NCBI RefSeq assembly: GCF_014647055.1 | Contig: NZ_BMOL01000012.1 | Coordinates: forward strand, 1-35,718 | Length of the DNA: 35,718 nucleotides | Direction of reading: 5' to 3' | From: Deinococcus aerolatus | GTDB taxonomy: Bacteria; Deinococcota; Deinococci; Deinococcales; Deinococcaceae | Notes under the pieces: generated by a model | The model's input: only the letters and a program-made list of their open reading frames with translations | Database searches by the model: none | What the model was told of the DNA's origin: nothing | Shown here: positions 16,123 through 24,686 of the stretch, in pieces | Position numbering within the stretch: position 1 is the first letter of the stretch | How the letters are laid out: each line of letters opens with the position of its first letter | Program-made: the position numbers and the translations under genes

Positions 16123-16872
16123 GTGGGCATCGGGGGGTCGGCGGGCGCGCTGGACAGTTACGAGCGTTTCTTCCTGGGTCTGCCGCCCAGCACCGGACTG
16201 GCGTTCGTGGTGGTGCCCCATCTGGATCCGAACGCTCAGGGCCTGATGCCAGACATTCTGGCGCGCTGCACCGCCATGCCCGTGGTCCAGATCGCGGACG
16301 GGCAGCCCCTGCGGGCCAACCATGTTTACGTCATTCCTCCAGGCCGCAGCCTGAGTCTGAAAGGTGGGACGCTCCACCCTGGAGACTTGGCCCTGGCAGG
16401 CGGCCACGTGATCGACCACTTCTTCGAGTCGCTGGCCGCCGATCAGCAGGGGAAGGCAGTGGGGATCGTTCTGTCGGGTCTGGGCAATGACGGCACGCGG
16501 GGCATCGGGGCCATCAAGCGGCTGGGCGGGCGGGTACTGATCGAGGACCCGCAGACGGCTGAGTACCCTGACATGCCCCGCAGCGCGGCTGGCACGAGGC
16601 TGGCAGACGACGTGCTGCCCGCCTCTTCGGTACGCCGCTGCAGACAATCCTGCGGCTGGTCCGAATCCGCAGCGGCCATGACTTCACGCACTACAAGCCC
16701 GCCACACTGGTCCGCCGCATCAACCGCCGCATCAAGGGGCGGGGCATCGGGGACGTTTCCGATTACCTCCGGGTGCTGGAAACGTCCCCGGACGAGATTG
16801 AAGCGCTGTTTCAGGATTTCACCATTAATGTCACCAGCTTTTTCCGGGACGCCGAGGCCTTCGAGGCCCTGA
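16123..16872 (+). CDS. CheB-type methylesterase domain, 5' piece of a split CheB-CheR gene
   Basis: The first ~166 residues form a CheB methylesterase domain: the catalytic Ser6 in GIGGSAGAL, His33 in VVVPHLDPN and Asp123 in LSGLGNDGTRG. Family proteins of this type start with CheB, run into CheR and end in PAS domains. Here the frame is lost at about 16621 after LADDVLP; reading shifts to the CheR frame (LFGTPLQTILRLV), so residues beyond ~166 of this frame are meaningless. The true start is probably upstream. AGGAG at 16053-16057 is eight bases before an ATC codon at 16066 in the right frame, where an ATG would be expected; the GTG at 16123 is the first standard start. The IS6 remnant ends about 30 bases before that site. 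Confidence 0.7.
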   Translation: MGIGGSAGALDSYERFFLGLPPSTGLAFVVVPHLDPNAQGLMPDILARCTAMPVVQIADGQPLRANHVYVIPPGRSLSLKGGTLHPGDLALAGGHVIDHFFESLAADQQGKAVGIVLSGLGNDGTRGIGAIKRLGGRVLIEDPQTAEYPDMPRSAAGTRLADDVLPASSVRRCRQSCGWSESAAAMTSRTTSPPHWSAASTAASRGGASGTFPITSGCWKRPRTRLKRCFRISPLMSPAFSGTPRPSRP

Positions 16873-18830
16873 AAGCCCAGCTGAAAAGCGCCCTGCAGGA
16901 GCACAAACACGAGCAGGACACGTTCAGGGTCTGGGTTGCGGCCTGCTCGACCGGCGAGGAAGCGTACTCAGTGGCCATCGTGCTGCATGAACTGACTACG
17001 GAGCTGGCCGGGGAACGGACGGTGGGTCCCTTCCTCAGGGTGCAGATCTTCGCGACCGACATCGACCCGGTGGTCGTGAACACCGCCCGGCAGGGCCTGT
17101 ACCCCAGGGACATCGCGTACGTCGTGTCAGAAGATCGCCTGCAGCGGTTTTTTCAGCTCAGAGGCGATCAGTATCAGGTGCGAGACGGGATCCGGGACAG
17201 CGTGGTCTTCGCCACTCACAGCACCTTTGCGGATCCGCCGTTCACGCGTCTGGATCTGGTGTGCTGTCGCAACCTGCTGATCTACCTCGGCACCGGGCTG
17301 CAACGGCAGATCCTGGAGCTGTTCCGCTACGCTCTCAACCCCGCCGGCCTGCTGTTTCTCGGGGCCAGCGAGTCGATCGGTACCGATCAGCAGGGGTTCA
17401 CCGCGCTCGACAGGCGCTGGAAGATTTACCGGCGTGGCGAGGGTGTGGCGGGCCGGCCCCCACTGGATGCGCCATTCCCATCACGCGCTGCCGAGACGAC
17501 CCCCAGTGGCCGGGACGTCCTTAAGACGGGTCTAGCCCGGGTCGGGGCCATAGGCCGCCCCACCGGCTCCCTTGATCTGGCCCCGCGGCTGCAGGATGCC
17601 CTGCTCGCCGAGTACGCCCCGCCGGCAGTGTTGGTCAGTGGTCAGGGCGAGGTGCTGTTCGTGCATGGTCGCGCCAGCCGCTATCTGGAAATCCCGCCGG
17701 GGCAGGTGCACAACAACGTGTTCGAGATGGTGCCGGTCAGCCTGCGCCTGGCGCTGCACTCCGCCGTGCGTGAGGCCCACCACGAGCGGCGGCGGGTGAC
17801 GTACCGGAGGCTGGTGACTGCGTCGCCGGGTGAGTCACAGGCGGGAGAATCTCAGACGCTCGACCTGACCGTCCGGCCCCTCCAGCCCTCCAGCGAGGGG
17901 CCGCTGCTGATCACGTTTCAGGAGATAGGTGAGACTTCCGAAGATACCAACGAGACCGCAGGGGCGGAGCGTTCCGACAACGCCGGGCACCGCCTGGCCC
18001 TGGAACTTGAACTCCGGCACGGCCGTGAGGCGCTGCGAGCCACGGTCGAGGAGATGGCCCGCTCGGTGGAGGACCTGCGAGTCAGCCACGAGGAACTCCA
18101 GACCAGCCATGAAGAGCTTCAGAGCACCAACGAGGAGCTGATGACCTCCAAGGAGGAACTCCAGTCGCTCAACGAGGAGCTGAGCACCGTGAACGCCGAG
18201 CATCAGGTCATCATCCTGGATCAGGCCCGCGCCAATGATGACCTGAACAACCTGCTGGACACGGCGGGCACCGCCATTCTTTTTCTGGGCCATGACCTGA
18301 CCATCCGGCGGTTCACCCCACCCATCGGCCGTCTGGTGCGTCTGACACCGGCCGATGTGGGCCGGCTGCTGGGTGATTTCAACATCCTGCTGCGTCAGAA
18401 CGAGCTTCTGGCGGACATCCAGAGGGTTCTGAAGACCCTGGAACCCCACGAGGCTCAGGTGCAGACCCATGACGGGGAGTGGTTCCTGCTGCGGATCAAC
18501 CCCTACCGCACGGCGGACAACCGCATTGACGGCGTGGTGGTGGCCCTGACCAGCATCGCTGTGGTCAAGGCTCTGGAATGGCAGCTGGTCGAGTCGCTGA
18601 ACCTGAACCGGGCGACGCTCGACATGCGCTGTGACCCCCTGCTGCTGCTGGACCAGCACCTGCGGGCCGTGACGGCCAGCCAGGCCCTGCTGACGCTGCT
18701 GGAGGGTGAGCAGCCAGGGATCGGGGACTTTGCCTTTGATCTGCCGGAACTGCGCCGACGGTTGCAGGCCGTGATCGAGACGGCGGAGCCGGTGCCCACC
18801 GCGGTGACGCCAACCCAGGTCGAGGATTGA
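16773..18830 (+). CDS. CheR methyltransferase-PAS protein, 3' piece of the split CheB-CheR gene
   Basis: This frame is open from about 16623, giving the CheR N-terminal helices (LRLVRIRSGHDF, TLVRRINRRI). A GTG at 16773 is the first standard start and would cut into that domain. Residues 1-220 are the SAM-dependent methyltransferase: FTINVTSFFRD, the SAM loop VAACSTGEEAYS (about 55-66), IFATDIDP and LDLVCCRNLLIYL. A PAS-like segment (about 275-375) and a long coiled coil follow (about 405-480), with the repeating HEELQTSHEELQSTNEELM pattern. A PAS domain comes last, from about 490 (AGTAILFLGHDLTIRRFTPP). In chemosensory systems CheR methylates receptors. Fused forms without a chemoreceptor probably act in other sensory circuits. 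The histidine kinase at 19265 follows. Confidence 0.8.
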   Translation: MLETSPDEIEALFQDFTINVTSFFRDAEAFEALKAQLKSALQEHKHEQDTFRVWVAACSTGEEAYSVAIVLHELTTELAGERTVGPFLRVQIFATDIDPVVVNTARQGLYPRDIAYVVSEDRLQRFFQLRGDQYQVRDGIRDSVVFATHSTFADPPFTRLDLVCCRNLLIYLGTGLQRQILELFRYALNPAGLLFLGASESIGTDQQGFTALDRRWKIYRRGEGVAGRPPLDAPFPSRAAETTPSGRDVLKTGLARVGAIGRPTGSLDLAPRLQDALLAEYAPPAVLVSGQGEVLFVHGRASRYLEIPPGQVHNNVFEMVPVSLRLALHSAVREAHHERRRVTYRRLVTASPGESQAGESQTLDLTVRPLQPSSEGPLLITFQEIGETSEDTNETAGAERSDNAGHRLALELELRHGREALRATVEEMARSVEDLRVSHEELQTSHEELQSTNEELMTSKEELQSLNEELSTVNAEHQVIILDQARANDDLNNLLDTAGTAILFLGHDLTIRRFTPPIGRLVRLTPADVGRLLGDFNILLRQNELLADIQRVLKTLEPHEAQVQTHDGEWFLLRINPYRTADNRIDGVVVALTSIAVVKALEWQLVESLNLNRATLDMRCDPLLLLDQHLRAVTASQALLTLLEGEQPGIGDFAFDLPELRRRLQAVIETAEPVPTAVTPTQVED

Positions 18831-18942
18831 GCTCGGACGGGTGGTCCGTCAGGAAAGCTGTGAACTGCCCGTCGTTCAGATGAACAGGGCGAATGCTGGA
18901 CCTGAGCCAGCCGCCCGGCACCCCCAGGGCACGAGCGCACTG

Positions 18943-19083
18943 TGATACGGGCTCCGATTGAATCGTTTGCAAAACGATGAAAATCCGAGCGAAGCGAGAA
19001 CGAGTAGAACGGGTTCCGGGAGTGGAGTTGGCAAACCGGCGCCCTCCCGGTTTGTTAACGAAACAGACGGAATCCGTATGACA
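18943..19083. repeat. structured small non-coding repeat (Deinococcus SNR-like)
   Basis: A ~140-base unit is bounded by an imperfect inverted repeat, TGATACGGGCTCCGATT at the left and GACGGAATCCGTATGACA at the right. It contains two clean inner hairpins: TCGTTT-GCA-AAACGA at 18961-18975, and AAACCGG-CGCCCTC-CCGGTTT near 19033-19053. No gene fits. It resembles the short interspersed repeats known from Deinococcus, recalled rather than compared; only one copy lies in this window. The rest of 18831-19264 shows nothing further. Confidence 0.5.
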
Positions 19084-19264
19084 TCGCGGAGACAGGATCG
19101 TGTTTCCACCCCGTGTCACGGTTCAGCGCCGCAGTGGTGGTAGATTAAGGAAATTTCAAGCCATCGCGCCGAGCCGCACGCCTTGAACTGAGCTGCCTCC
19201 GTTCCTTTCCGCCATCTTTGGAGAGTTCAGCCGCCGCCCTCCCGGCCGCCCACTCAGGAGCCCC

Positions 19265-20518
19265 ATGCATCCACTGGCACAGCTGGAACGGCGCTTCGCC
19301 GCGCAGCAGCAAGACCTGCACGTTCATCAGGCCGAACTCGAGCAGCAGAATGAGGCGTTGCGCCAGAGCAACATGGAACTCGGGGAGGCCCGCAACCGCT
19401 ACGCGGATCTCTTCGAGTTGGCGCCCGTCGGGTACGTGGTCTGCGACGAGGGTGGGCTGATTGGGCAAATCAACATAACCGGGTGTGCGCAGCTCGGTGC
19501 GGCCTGCGGGCAGCTCGTCGGACGTCACTTCGCGCTGTTCGTGGAGGCGGACCAGCGCGCCGAACTGGCCCAGTTCCTGGATCAGGTCTTCCGTGGCCTA
19601 CAGGTAGACGGGCCGCCGCGTCTGGAACTCCGCATGGTGAGGCAGAGTGGCCAGCACTGGGACGCCCAGCTGGAATGCACCCTCCTGCGTGGTGGGGCGG
19701 CTCCGCAGATCCGGATGGTCCTGACCGACATCACCGCGCTCAAGACATCCCAGCGCAGCGCGCAGTGGCACGCCACGCAGGCCCTGCATCTGCACGAGGA
19801 GTTGCAGACCTTCCTGCGGTCAATCACACACGATCTGAGTGCCCCGCAGCGCCAGGTCGAGGGCTTCACCGCCCTGCTGAACCAGCACCTTCAGCCCACA
19901 GACCAGATGACGGACCCAGTCACCGCCAGACTGCTGAGGAACCTGTCGCAGGCGGCCACGAATCTGGGGGAGCTGACCACCTCACTGATTCACTTCTATC
20001 AGAGCGGTCAGTCGGGAGAGCCGGCCCGCCCATTGAATCTGAACCGCCTGGTCGAAACGGTTTTTCACGAACTGGAACCCGAACGGCGGGGGCGGCAGGT
20101 GGTCTTGACCCACGATCCGCTTCCCACCCTGACGTTCGATTACCAGAACATGCACATGGTCCTGGCGAACCTGCTCTCGAACGCCATCAAGTTCACCGGA
20201 CCGCGCCCGGTAGCCCGCATCCATGTGGGGGCGCAGGTGGAGGGGGACCATATCCTGCTGAGCGTCCGTGACAACGGTGTGGGCTTCGATCCCCGACAGG
20301 AACAGCGCCTGTTCGGGGTCTTCGAACGGCTGCACAGCGAACGCGACTTCCCGGGACAGGGCCTGGGGCTGGCCCTGGTGCGGCGCATCGTGGAGCACTG
20401 GCAGGGACAGGTCTGGGGCGAAGGGATCCCCGGGGAGGGCGCGGTGTTCTGGGTGCAGTTGCCGGGTGCGCTGAGCGCCGCGCAGCACACTCCGCCGGAT
20501 GAACTGCCCGCTGGATAG
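19265..20518 (+). CDS. PAS-domain sensor histidine kinase
   Basis: This is a 417-residue soluble kinase. It has an N-terminal coiled coil (about 5-45, LEQQNEALRQSNMELGEARN) and a PAS domain (about 46-160, starting YADLFELAPVGYVVCDEGG and ending MVLTDITALK). The phosphoacceptor helix contains FLRSITHDLSAPQRQ, with His189 as the likely site. The ATPase domain has the N box MVLANLLSNAIKF, DNGVGFDPRQEQRLFGVFER and GQGLGLALVRRIVEHW. AGGAG with CCCC spacing supports the ATG at 19265. The Ser-Ala-Pro in place of the common Arg-Thr-Pro after His-Asp-Leu is a mild oddity. It lies between the CheB-CheR pieces and a stand-alone CheB, all on the plus strand with short gaps, so a joint sensory role is plausible. 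It resembles the C-terminal half of the kinase at 9440. Confidence 0.88.
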   Translation: MHPLAQLERRFAAQQQDLHVHQAELEQQNEALRQSNMELGEARNRYADLFELAPVGYVVCDEGGLIGQINITGCAQLGAACGQLVGRHFALFVEADQRAELAQFLDQVFRGLQVDGPPRLELRMVRQSGQHWDAQLECTLLRGGAAPQIRMVLTDITALKTSQRSAQWHATQALHLHEELQTFLRSITHDLSAPQRQVEGFTALLNQHLQPTDQMTDPVTARLLRNLSQAATNLGELTTSLIHFYQSGQSGEPARPLNLNRLVETVFHELEPERRGRQVVLTHDPLPTLTFDYQNMHMVLANLLSNAIKFTGPRPVARIHVGAQVEGDHILLSVRDNGVGFDPRQEQRLFGVFERLHSERDFPGQGLGLALVRRIVEHWQGQVWGEGIPGEGAVFWVQLPGALSAAQHTPPDELPAG

Positions 20519-20631
20519 GGCAGGTTGCGTGACGACGGGGCAGCCCGGCTCCGGATGAAGTGGGCTGAACGTCCGCTCTGCCTTCAGGAATATTAAGGCC
20601 CCATGCTGCCGGTAACGCGCACACTGGCAGG

Positions 20632-21690
20632 ATGCAGACACACCGGATCGTGGTGATCGGGGCATCGGCGGGGGGGATGCAGCCGCTGCTCGATCTCGCG
20701 GCCGGCCTGCCCGCCGACTTTCCGGCGGCGGTGTGCATCGTCATGCACATCCCAGCCTACGCGCCGAGTTTTCTGCCCGACATCCTGGGCCGGGCCGGGC
20801 CGCTCCCGGCCTCGCACCCGGCAAGTGGCGATCCGGTATTGCCGGGCCAGATTTACTGCGCGCCGCCCGATTACCATCTTCTCATCGAGAACGGGCACTT
20901 CAGCCTGACCAAAGGCCCCAAGGAAAACCGGGTGCGGCCCGCCGTCGATACCCTGTTCCGCTCAGCCGCATACAGCGCCGGCCCGAACGTGATCGGAGTG
21001 GTGCTGTCTGGCCTGCTGGACGACGGGACCTCTGGCCTCTGGGCCATCAAGCATTTCAGCGGCACGGCCGTGGTTCAGGATCCACTTGATGCCCAGTTCG
21101 ATTCGATGCCGACGAGTGCCCTGAGTCAGGTGGAAATTGATCACGTGGTGCCCGGCCGGGAACTCTCGGCCTTACTGGTTCGGCTGACCGCAGGCCCAGC
21201 ACGGATTCAGGAGGGGACCGAGGTTGATGAACAGGCAAAAGAGCGGCTGGCCACCGAGATCAGTATTGCCAGCAGCGGCCACGCCTTCAAGAAGGGCGTC
21301 ATGAAGTTTGGCAAGGTCACGCCGCAGACCTGTCCGGAGTGCGGCGGCGTGCTGGTGCAGATTCAGGAGGGGGGTTTTACGCGCTACCGCTGTCATACCG
21401 GCCACGCGTATACCGGGGACACGCTGCTGGTCAGTGTGACGGAGGCCATTGAGGACAAGCTGTGGGCCACCTTGCGGGCCCTGGAAGAGGCCAGCATGTT
21501 GCTGGAGAACACCGGCAAGGAGTTTGAGGCGGCAGGGAACGCCAGACTGGCCGTTGAATACGGCCGCAGGGCCAGGGAGATGGAGACCCGCAGCGCGCTG
21601 ATTTTTGAGAACGTCACGCAGAACAGGAGCCTGAGCGTTGAGCAGCTTAAAGATGGAGCCAGGCGAGACGAGGCTCAGCGCTCAGACTGA
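20632..21690 (+). CDS. stand-alone CheB-type methylesterase with zinc-ribbon-like tail
   Basis: This is a 352-residue protein that lacks the receiver domain of classical CheB. The esterase domain (1-185) has the Ser-His-Asp triad: Ser12 in GASAGGMQ, His39 in IVMHIPAYAP and Asp131 in LSGLLDDGTSG. After it come residues 230-262 with Cys234, Cys237, Cys254 and His258 (CPECGG, then YRCHTGHAY), a likely metal-binding knuckle. A helical C-terminus follows (ATLRALEEASMLLENTGKEF). This CheB-like/Cys-tail form is widespread in soil bacteria, often next to CheB-CheR-PAS proteins, as here; its substrate is unknown and need not be a chemoreceptor. The start ATG at 20632 gives the family N-terminus directly. 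Without a receiver, control must come from another domain or partner. Confidence 0.88.
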   Translation: MQTHRIVVIGASAGGMQPLLDLAAGLPADFPAAVCIVMHIPAYAPSFLPDILGRAGPLPASHPASGDPVLPGQIYCAPPDYHLLIENGHFSLTKGPKENRVRPAVDTLFRSAAYSAGPNVIGVVLSGLLDDGTSGLWAIKHFSGTAVVQDPLDAQFDSMPTSALSQVEIDHVVPGRELSALLVRLTAGPARIQEGTEVDEQAKERLATEISIASSGHAFKKGVMKFGKVTPQTCPECGGVLVQIQEGGFTRYRCHTGHAYTGDTLLVSVTEAIEDKLWATLRALEEASMLLENTGKEFEAAGNARLAVEYGRRAREMETRSALIFENVTQNRSLSVEQLKDGARRDEAQRSD

Positions 21691-21875
21691 ACTGCCTTGC
21701 TACGGGCTGTCTGAGGAAGGGTTCTCGGCTGAGAAAGCACATCCCTTGGCCGAGTGCACATCCCCGGAGCCGAGATGTTTAGTAACATGACGTACATTTA
21801 AACCAAGCGAATGTGTAGGTCCATCTGATGCTGGGATCCTCCTGCTCTAAGCACCCGACTTCTCCTGGAGGTGGC

Positions 21876-22085
21876 ATGACTGATCCAGAGCTCCGCCCCA
21901 TCCCACAGGACCTGCGCGAAGAAGCGGAGCGCCAAGTGCGTTCCGCTTCACCGTCCCTACTCTGGGACGGGTGGCCCGCTTCCACCCTGAGCTACGAACT
22001 GCAGGTTCACCGGGCCGAACTGACCGCGCAAAATGAGGAACTTCAACTCACGGTCACGGCGCTGGAGCGCGAACACCGTCTTTAG
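21876..22085 (+). pseudogene. 5' piece of the PAS-GGDEF-EAL gene, cut by an amber codon
   Basis: The ATG at 21876 has an ideal ribosome site (CTGGAGG, five bases). It opens a frame with a coiled-coil start (LSYELQVHRAELTAQNEELQ, LTVTALEREHRL) typical of proteins in which a PAS domain follows. A TAG at 22083-22085 stops it, and the same frame then continues HTLYEHAPTACFTLGAHAHI, the first strand of the PAS domain. The 69-residue product would be a loose coiled coil. This is the natural translation start of the gene annotated next. Confidence 0.7.
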
Positions 22086-22214
22086 CACACGCTGTATGAA
22101 CACGCGCCGACAGCCTGTTTTACCCTCGGCGCCCACGCGCACATCCAGGGCGTCAATCAGGCCGCAGAACACCTGCTCGGCTTTGACCGGAGTCACCTGC
22201 TCGACCGGCGCTTC

Positions 22215-23810
22215 TTGCAGTTTATTGGCCCGGAGCACCGGGCGGAGTTCAGTCGCCTGATTGAGACGTTGCCGCATGCGGTGGCTCACGCCTCCGGGCT
22301 GTTCAGCGTGATCCATTCCAGCGGCGGGCGGTTACAGGTGCAGTTGCAGGCCCTGACCCTGCCCGATTCACCACAGGACCAGCCCACCTTCCTGCTGACG
22401 CTCACGAACCTGACGCCGCTGCTGGCGGCCCAGGAGGCCATGCAGGCCCTGAACTCCACGCTGGAAGACCGGGCGCGCGAGAGCACGCAGCAGCTCCGGG
22501 GGCTGGCAGATCAGTTCAAATATCAGGCGCGGCATGACGCCTTGACCGGCCTGCACAACCGGGCTGCGTTCGAGGAAGATCTGGCGCTGGCATTGGAAGA
22601 ACTCCATGAGAGGGCAGAAGCGTTCGCGGTGCTGTTTTGCGACATCGACCGGTTTAAACGGATCAACGACAGTCTGGGCCATCCGGCTGGGGATCAGGTG
22701 CTCCAAGAACTGGCCCGCCGTCTGCGGACCGTCATCCGGCCCGCCGATCACGTGGCGAGACTGGGCGGCGACGAGTTTGCGGTCCTGCTGCATGGTGTGA
22801 CAGATCAGGTGCTGGTGTCCCAGACCGTCACCCAGTTGGAAGAGGCGCTCGGGGTCCCGTTCGATGTGAGCGGTCAGGAGTTGTTTATTCAGGTGGGGAG
22901 TGGGGTCTTACTGGTCACCGCCGAGTACCACTCTTCAAAAGAGATCCTCAAAGACGTGGATCTGGCGCTGTACCAGGCCAAGCGGGGTGGGTCAGCGGGC
23001 ACCCGTCTGTTCGAGCCGTCGATGCGGAACGAGTCGCAGGGACATCTGGAACTGGAAGCTGACCTGCGGTACGCCCTGCAGCGCGACGAACTGGTGGTGC
23101 ACTATCAACCCATTGTGGCCCTGCGAGGTGGGCATCTCCTTGGCGTCGAAGCCCTGATTCGCTGGCGGCATCCGCAGCGGGGCCTGCTGCCAGCGGACGC
23201 GTTTGTCCCCCTGGCTGAAGAATTGGGGCTGATCGGGCAGTTCGATGCATGGGTGCTCCAGACTGCGGTGCGGCAACTGGCTGGGTGGCCGGTGGACTGT
23301 GCCCTGGACCGCCCACTGTGGCTGAAAGTCAACGTCTCGGCGGCCCATCTGAAGCAGGTCGCCGCCGTCACGGCGCCGCTCAGCAGCTCGTCCCTGCCCG
23401 CACCCTGGCAGGTCCTGATCGAAATCACGGAACGGGTACTGACCCATCCGGCGGACACTGACGCTGCCACACTACAAACCTTGCGCGCTGCAGGCGTGGA
23501 ACTGGTGGTGGACGACTTCGGGATCGGGGCCTCGTCCTTGAGTAGTCTGCACCGCTTTCCCCTGCGAATGGTCAAAATCGACTGCTCATTCGTGGCCTCG
23601 CTCGACCAGAATCGGGAGCTGGTCCGGACGATCGGCGTGATCGGACGTTCACTTGGCTTGACCGTGGTAGCGGAAGGCATCGAGATCGAAGTGCAGCGCG
23701 CCCACCTGACCCAGCTGGGCCTGACCGTCGGCCAGGGATACCTCTTTGCCCGGCCGCTACCTGCTGAGCAATTGGGCGCACACCTTCACTCGACGTTGAA
23801 GTTCCCCTGA
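22215..23810 (+). CDS. GGDEF-EAL cyclic-di-GMP protein (3' piece after the amber codon)
   Basis: The PAS domain starts at about 22086, in the same frame, ahead of the first usable start (TTG at 22215). From that start the protein has 531 residues. The diguanylate cyclase domain is complete: CDIDRFKRINDSLGHPAGDQ, GGDEF at 184-188, and the inhibitory RxxD site (Arg175-Asp178) at the correct spacing. The EAL phosphodiesterase domain is also complete: EAL at 312-314 in GVEALIRWRHP, then WLKVNVSAAHLKQ, IEITERVL, VVDDFGIGASSLSSL and MVKIDCSF. By motif both activities could work. Whether anything is made depends on read-through of the TAG at 22083 or a weak internal start, and either loses or bypasses the PAS sensor. 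Confidence 0.8.
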   Translation: MQFIGPEHRAEFSRLIETLPHAVAHASGLFSVIHSSGGRLQVQLQALTLPDSPQDQPTFLLTLTNLTPLLAAQEAMQALNSTLEDRARESTQQLRGLADQFKYQARHDALTGLHNRAAFEEDLALALEELHERAEAFAVLFCDIDRFKRINDSLGHPAGDQVLQELARRLRTVIRPADHVARLGGDEFAVLLHGVTDQVLVSQTVTQLEEALGVPFDVSGQELFIQVGSGVLLVTAEYHSSKEILKDVDLALYQAKRGGSAGTRLFEPSMRNESQGHLELEADLRYALQRDELVVHYQPIVALRGGHLLGVEALIRWRHPQRGLLPADAFVPLAEELGLIGQFDAWVLQTAVRQLAGWPVDCALDRPLWLKVNVSAAHLKQVAAVTAPLSSSSLPAPWQVLIEITERVLTHPADTDAATLQTLRAAGVELVVDDFGIGASSLSSLHRFPLRMVKIDCSFVASLDQNRELVRTIGVIGRSLGLTVVAEGIEIEVQRAHLTQLGLTVGQGYLFARPLPAEQLGAHLHSTLKFP

Positions 23811-23914
23811 GGCATAGGGGAACGAACGTGCGGTAAGTCTGGAGACGCAATAGTGGGTCGGCGCTGTTGGGCTTATTGGTAGTGCGTTGACTGTTTGGAA
23901 GCGCACACTGGTCC

Positions 23915-24097
23915 ATGACCAAGGACCGGGTGCTGGCTGATCCGCTGGACGGGTCCTGCGCGGCCTGGACGCATGAGTCGACGCTGGCCGAGATTGAGGC
24001 GCAGGCGGGACGGCACTTCGACGCGGTGCTGACCGGGGTGTTTGTGGAACTGCTGGACCGGGAGGAAGGGGCAGCCCGCCGGCCTCGTCTGTTCTGA
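23915..24097 (+). pseudogene. C-terminal remnant of an HD-GYP phosphodiesterase
   Basis: The 60-residue frame reads CAAWTHESTLAEIEAQAGRH followed by FDAVLTGVFVELLDRE. This matches the end of HD-GYP domains, where W-x-H-E-x-A-L-x-E-I is followed by AGxxFDPxVVxxFL. The HD and GYP catalytic motifs are not present upstream, so only the tail survives. It lies 100 bases after the GGDEF-EAL gene. The remainder of 23811-24233 holds nothing else I can name. Confidence 0.5.
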
Positions 24098-24233
24098 AGC
24101 GCCGTGCCCGGAGGGGCAAGGCTGTGCTGGGTGACAGCCGTGTTCAAGCCATCTGCCGCCGGGTCCACTCTATACCGTCTGCAATGGCTAATCTTTACAT
24201 TTCAGCCGATGAAAAACGCCCATGATCGTGTGA

Positions 24234-24653
24234 ATGAGTCTGCCCCGACACTACCTCCTGGTGGATGACAACCTGCAAGACCGCATGCTGGCGCAGGAAG
24301 CGTTCGAGCTGCTGTGCCCGGCGTGCATCCTGATCTGTGTCGAGAGTGGCGCGGCCGCCCTGGATTTCCTGCAGAGCGGTCTGGTCCAGCCGGATGTGGT
24401 GCTGCTGGACCTCAACATGCCAGGCATGAACGGCTTCGAGGTGCTTCAGGAGATGAAGAGGGACGCGAGACTGGTCCGGATTCCCGTGGTGATCCTGACT
24501 ACGTCTGGTGTCCAGAAGGACATCGAGCAGGCGTACACCCTGCACGCCAGTTCGTACCTCGTGAAGTCCGCCAGCTTTACCAGTTTTCTGCAGCAACTGG
24601 AGAGGGTCCTGGAGTACTGGCGAACCAGTCGCACGGCGTCTTCCTCAGCGTAG
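24234..24653 (+). CDS. single-domain response regulator (CheY/Rcp1-like)
   Basis: This is a 139-residue receiver domain with no output domain. The acidic pocket is Asp11-Asp12 in YLLVDDNLQD, the phospho-acceptor is Asp59 in VVLLDLNMPGMNGFEVL, the Thr switch is in PVVILTTSG (89-90) and Lys111 lies in SSYLVKSAS. The Asn-Met-Pro after the Asp and the long alpha-4 region resemble Rcp1-type regulators that pair with phytochrome-like kinases. It may therefore serve one of the two soluble kinases in this window (9440 or 19265). No ribosome site of note precedes the ATG. It is intact, unlike several of its neighbours. Confidence 0.9.
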   Translation: MSLPRHYLLVDDNLQDRMLAQEAFELLCPACILICVESGAAALDFLQSGLVQPDVVLLDLNMPGMNGFEVLQEMKRDARLVRIPVVILTTSGVQKDIEQAYTLHASSYLVKSASFTSFLQQLERVLEYWRTSRTASSSA

Positions 24654-24686
24654 GCGAGAGGTGACGAGGGCCTGGGCTGAGGGTGA

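Noticed and set aside
21775..21788. Short palindrome ATGTT-TAGT-AACAT before the GGDEF-EAL gene
   Set aside because: Five-base arms are within chance expectation and no promoter boxes are placed around it.
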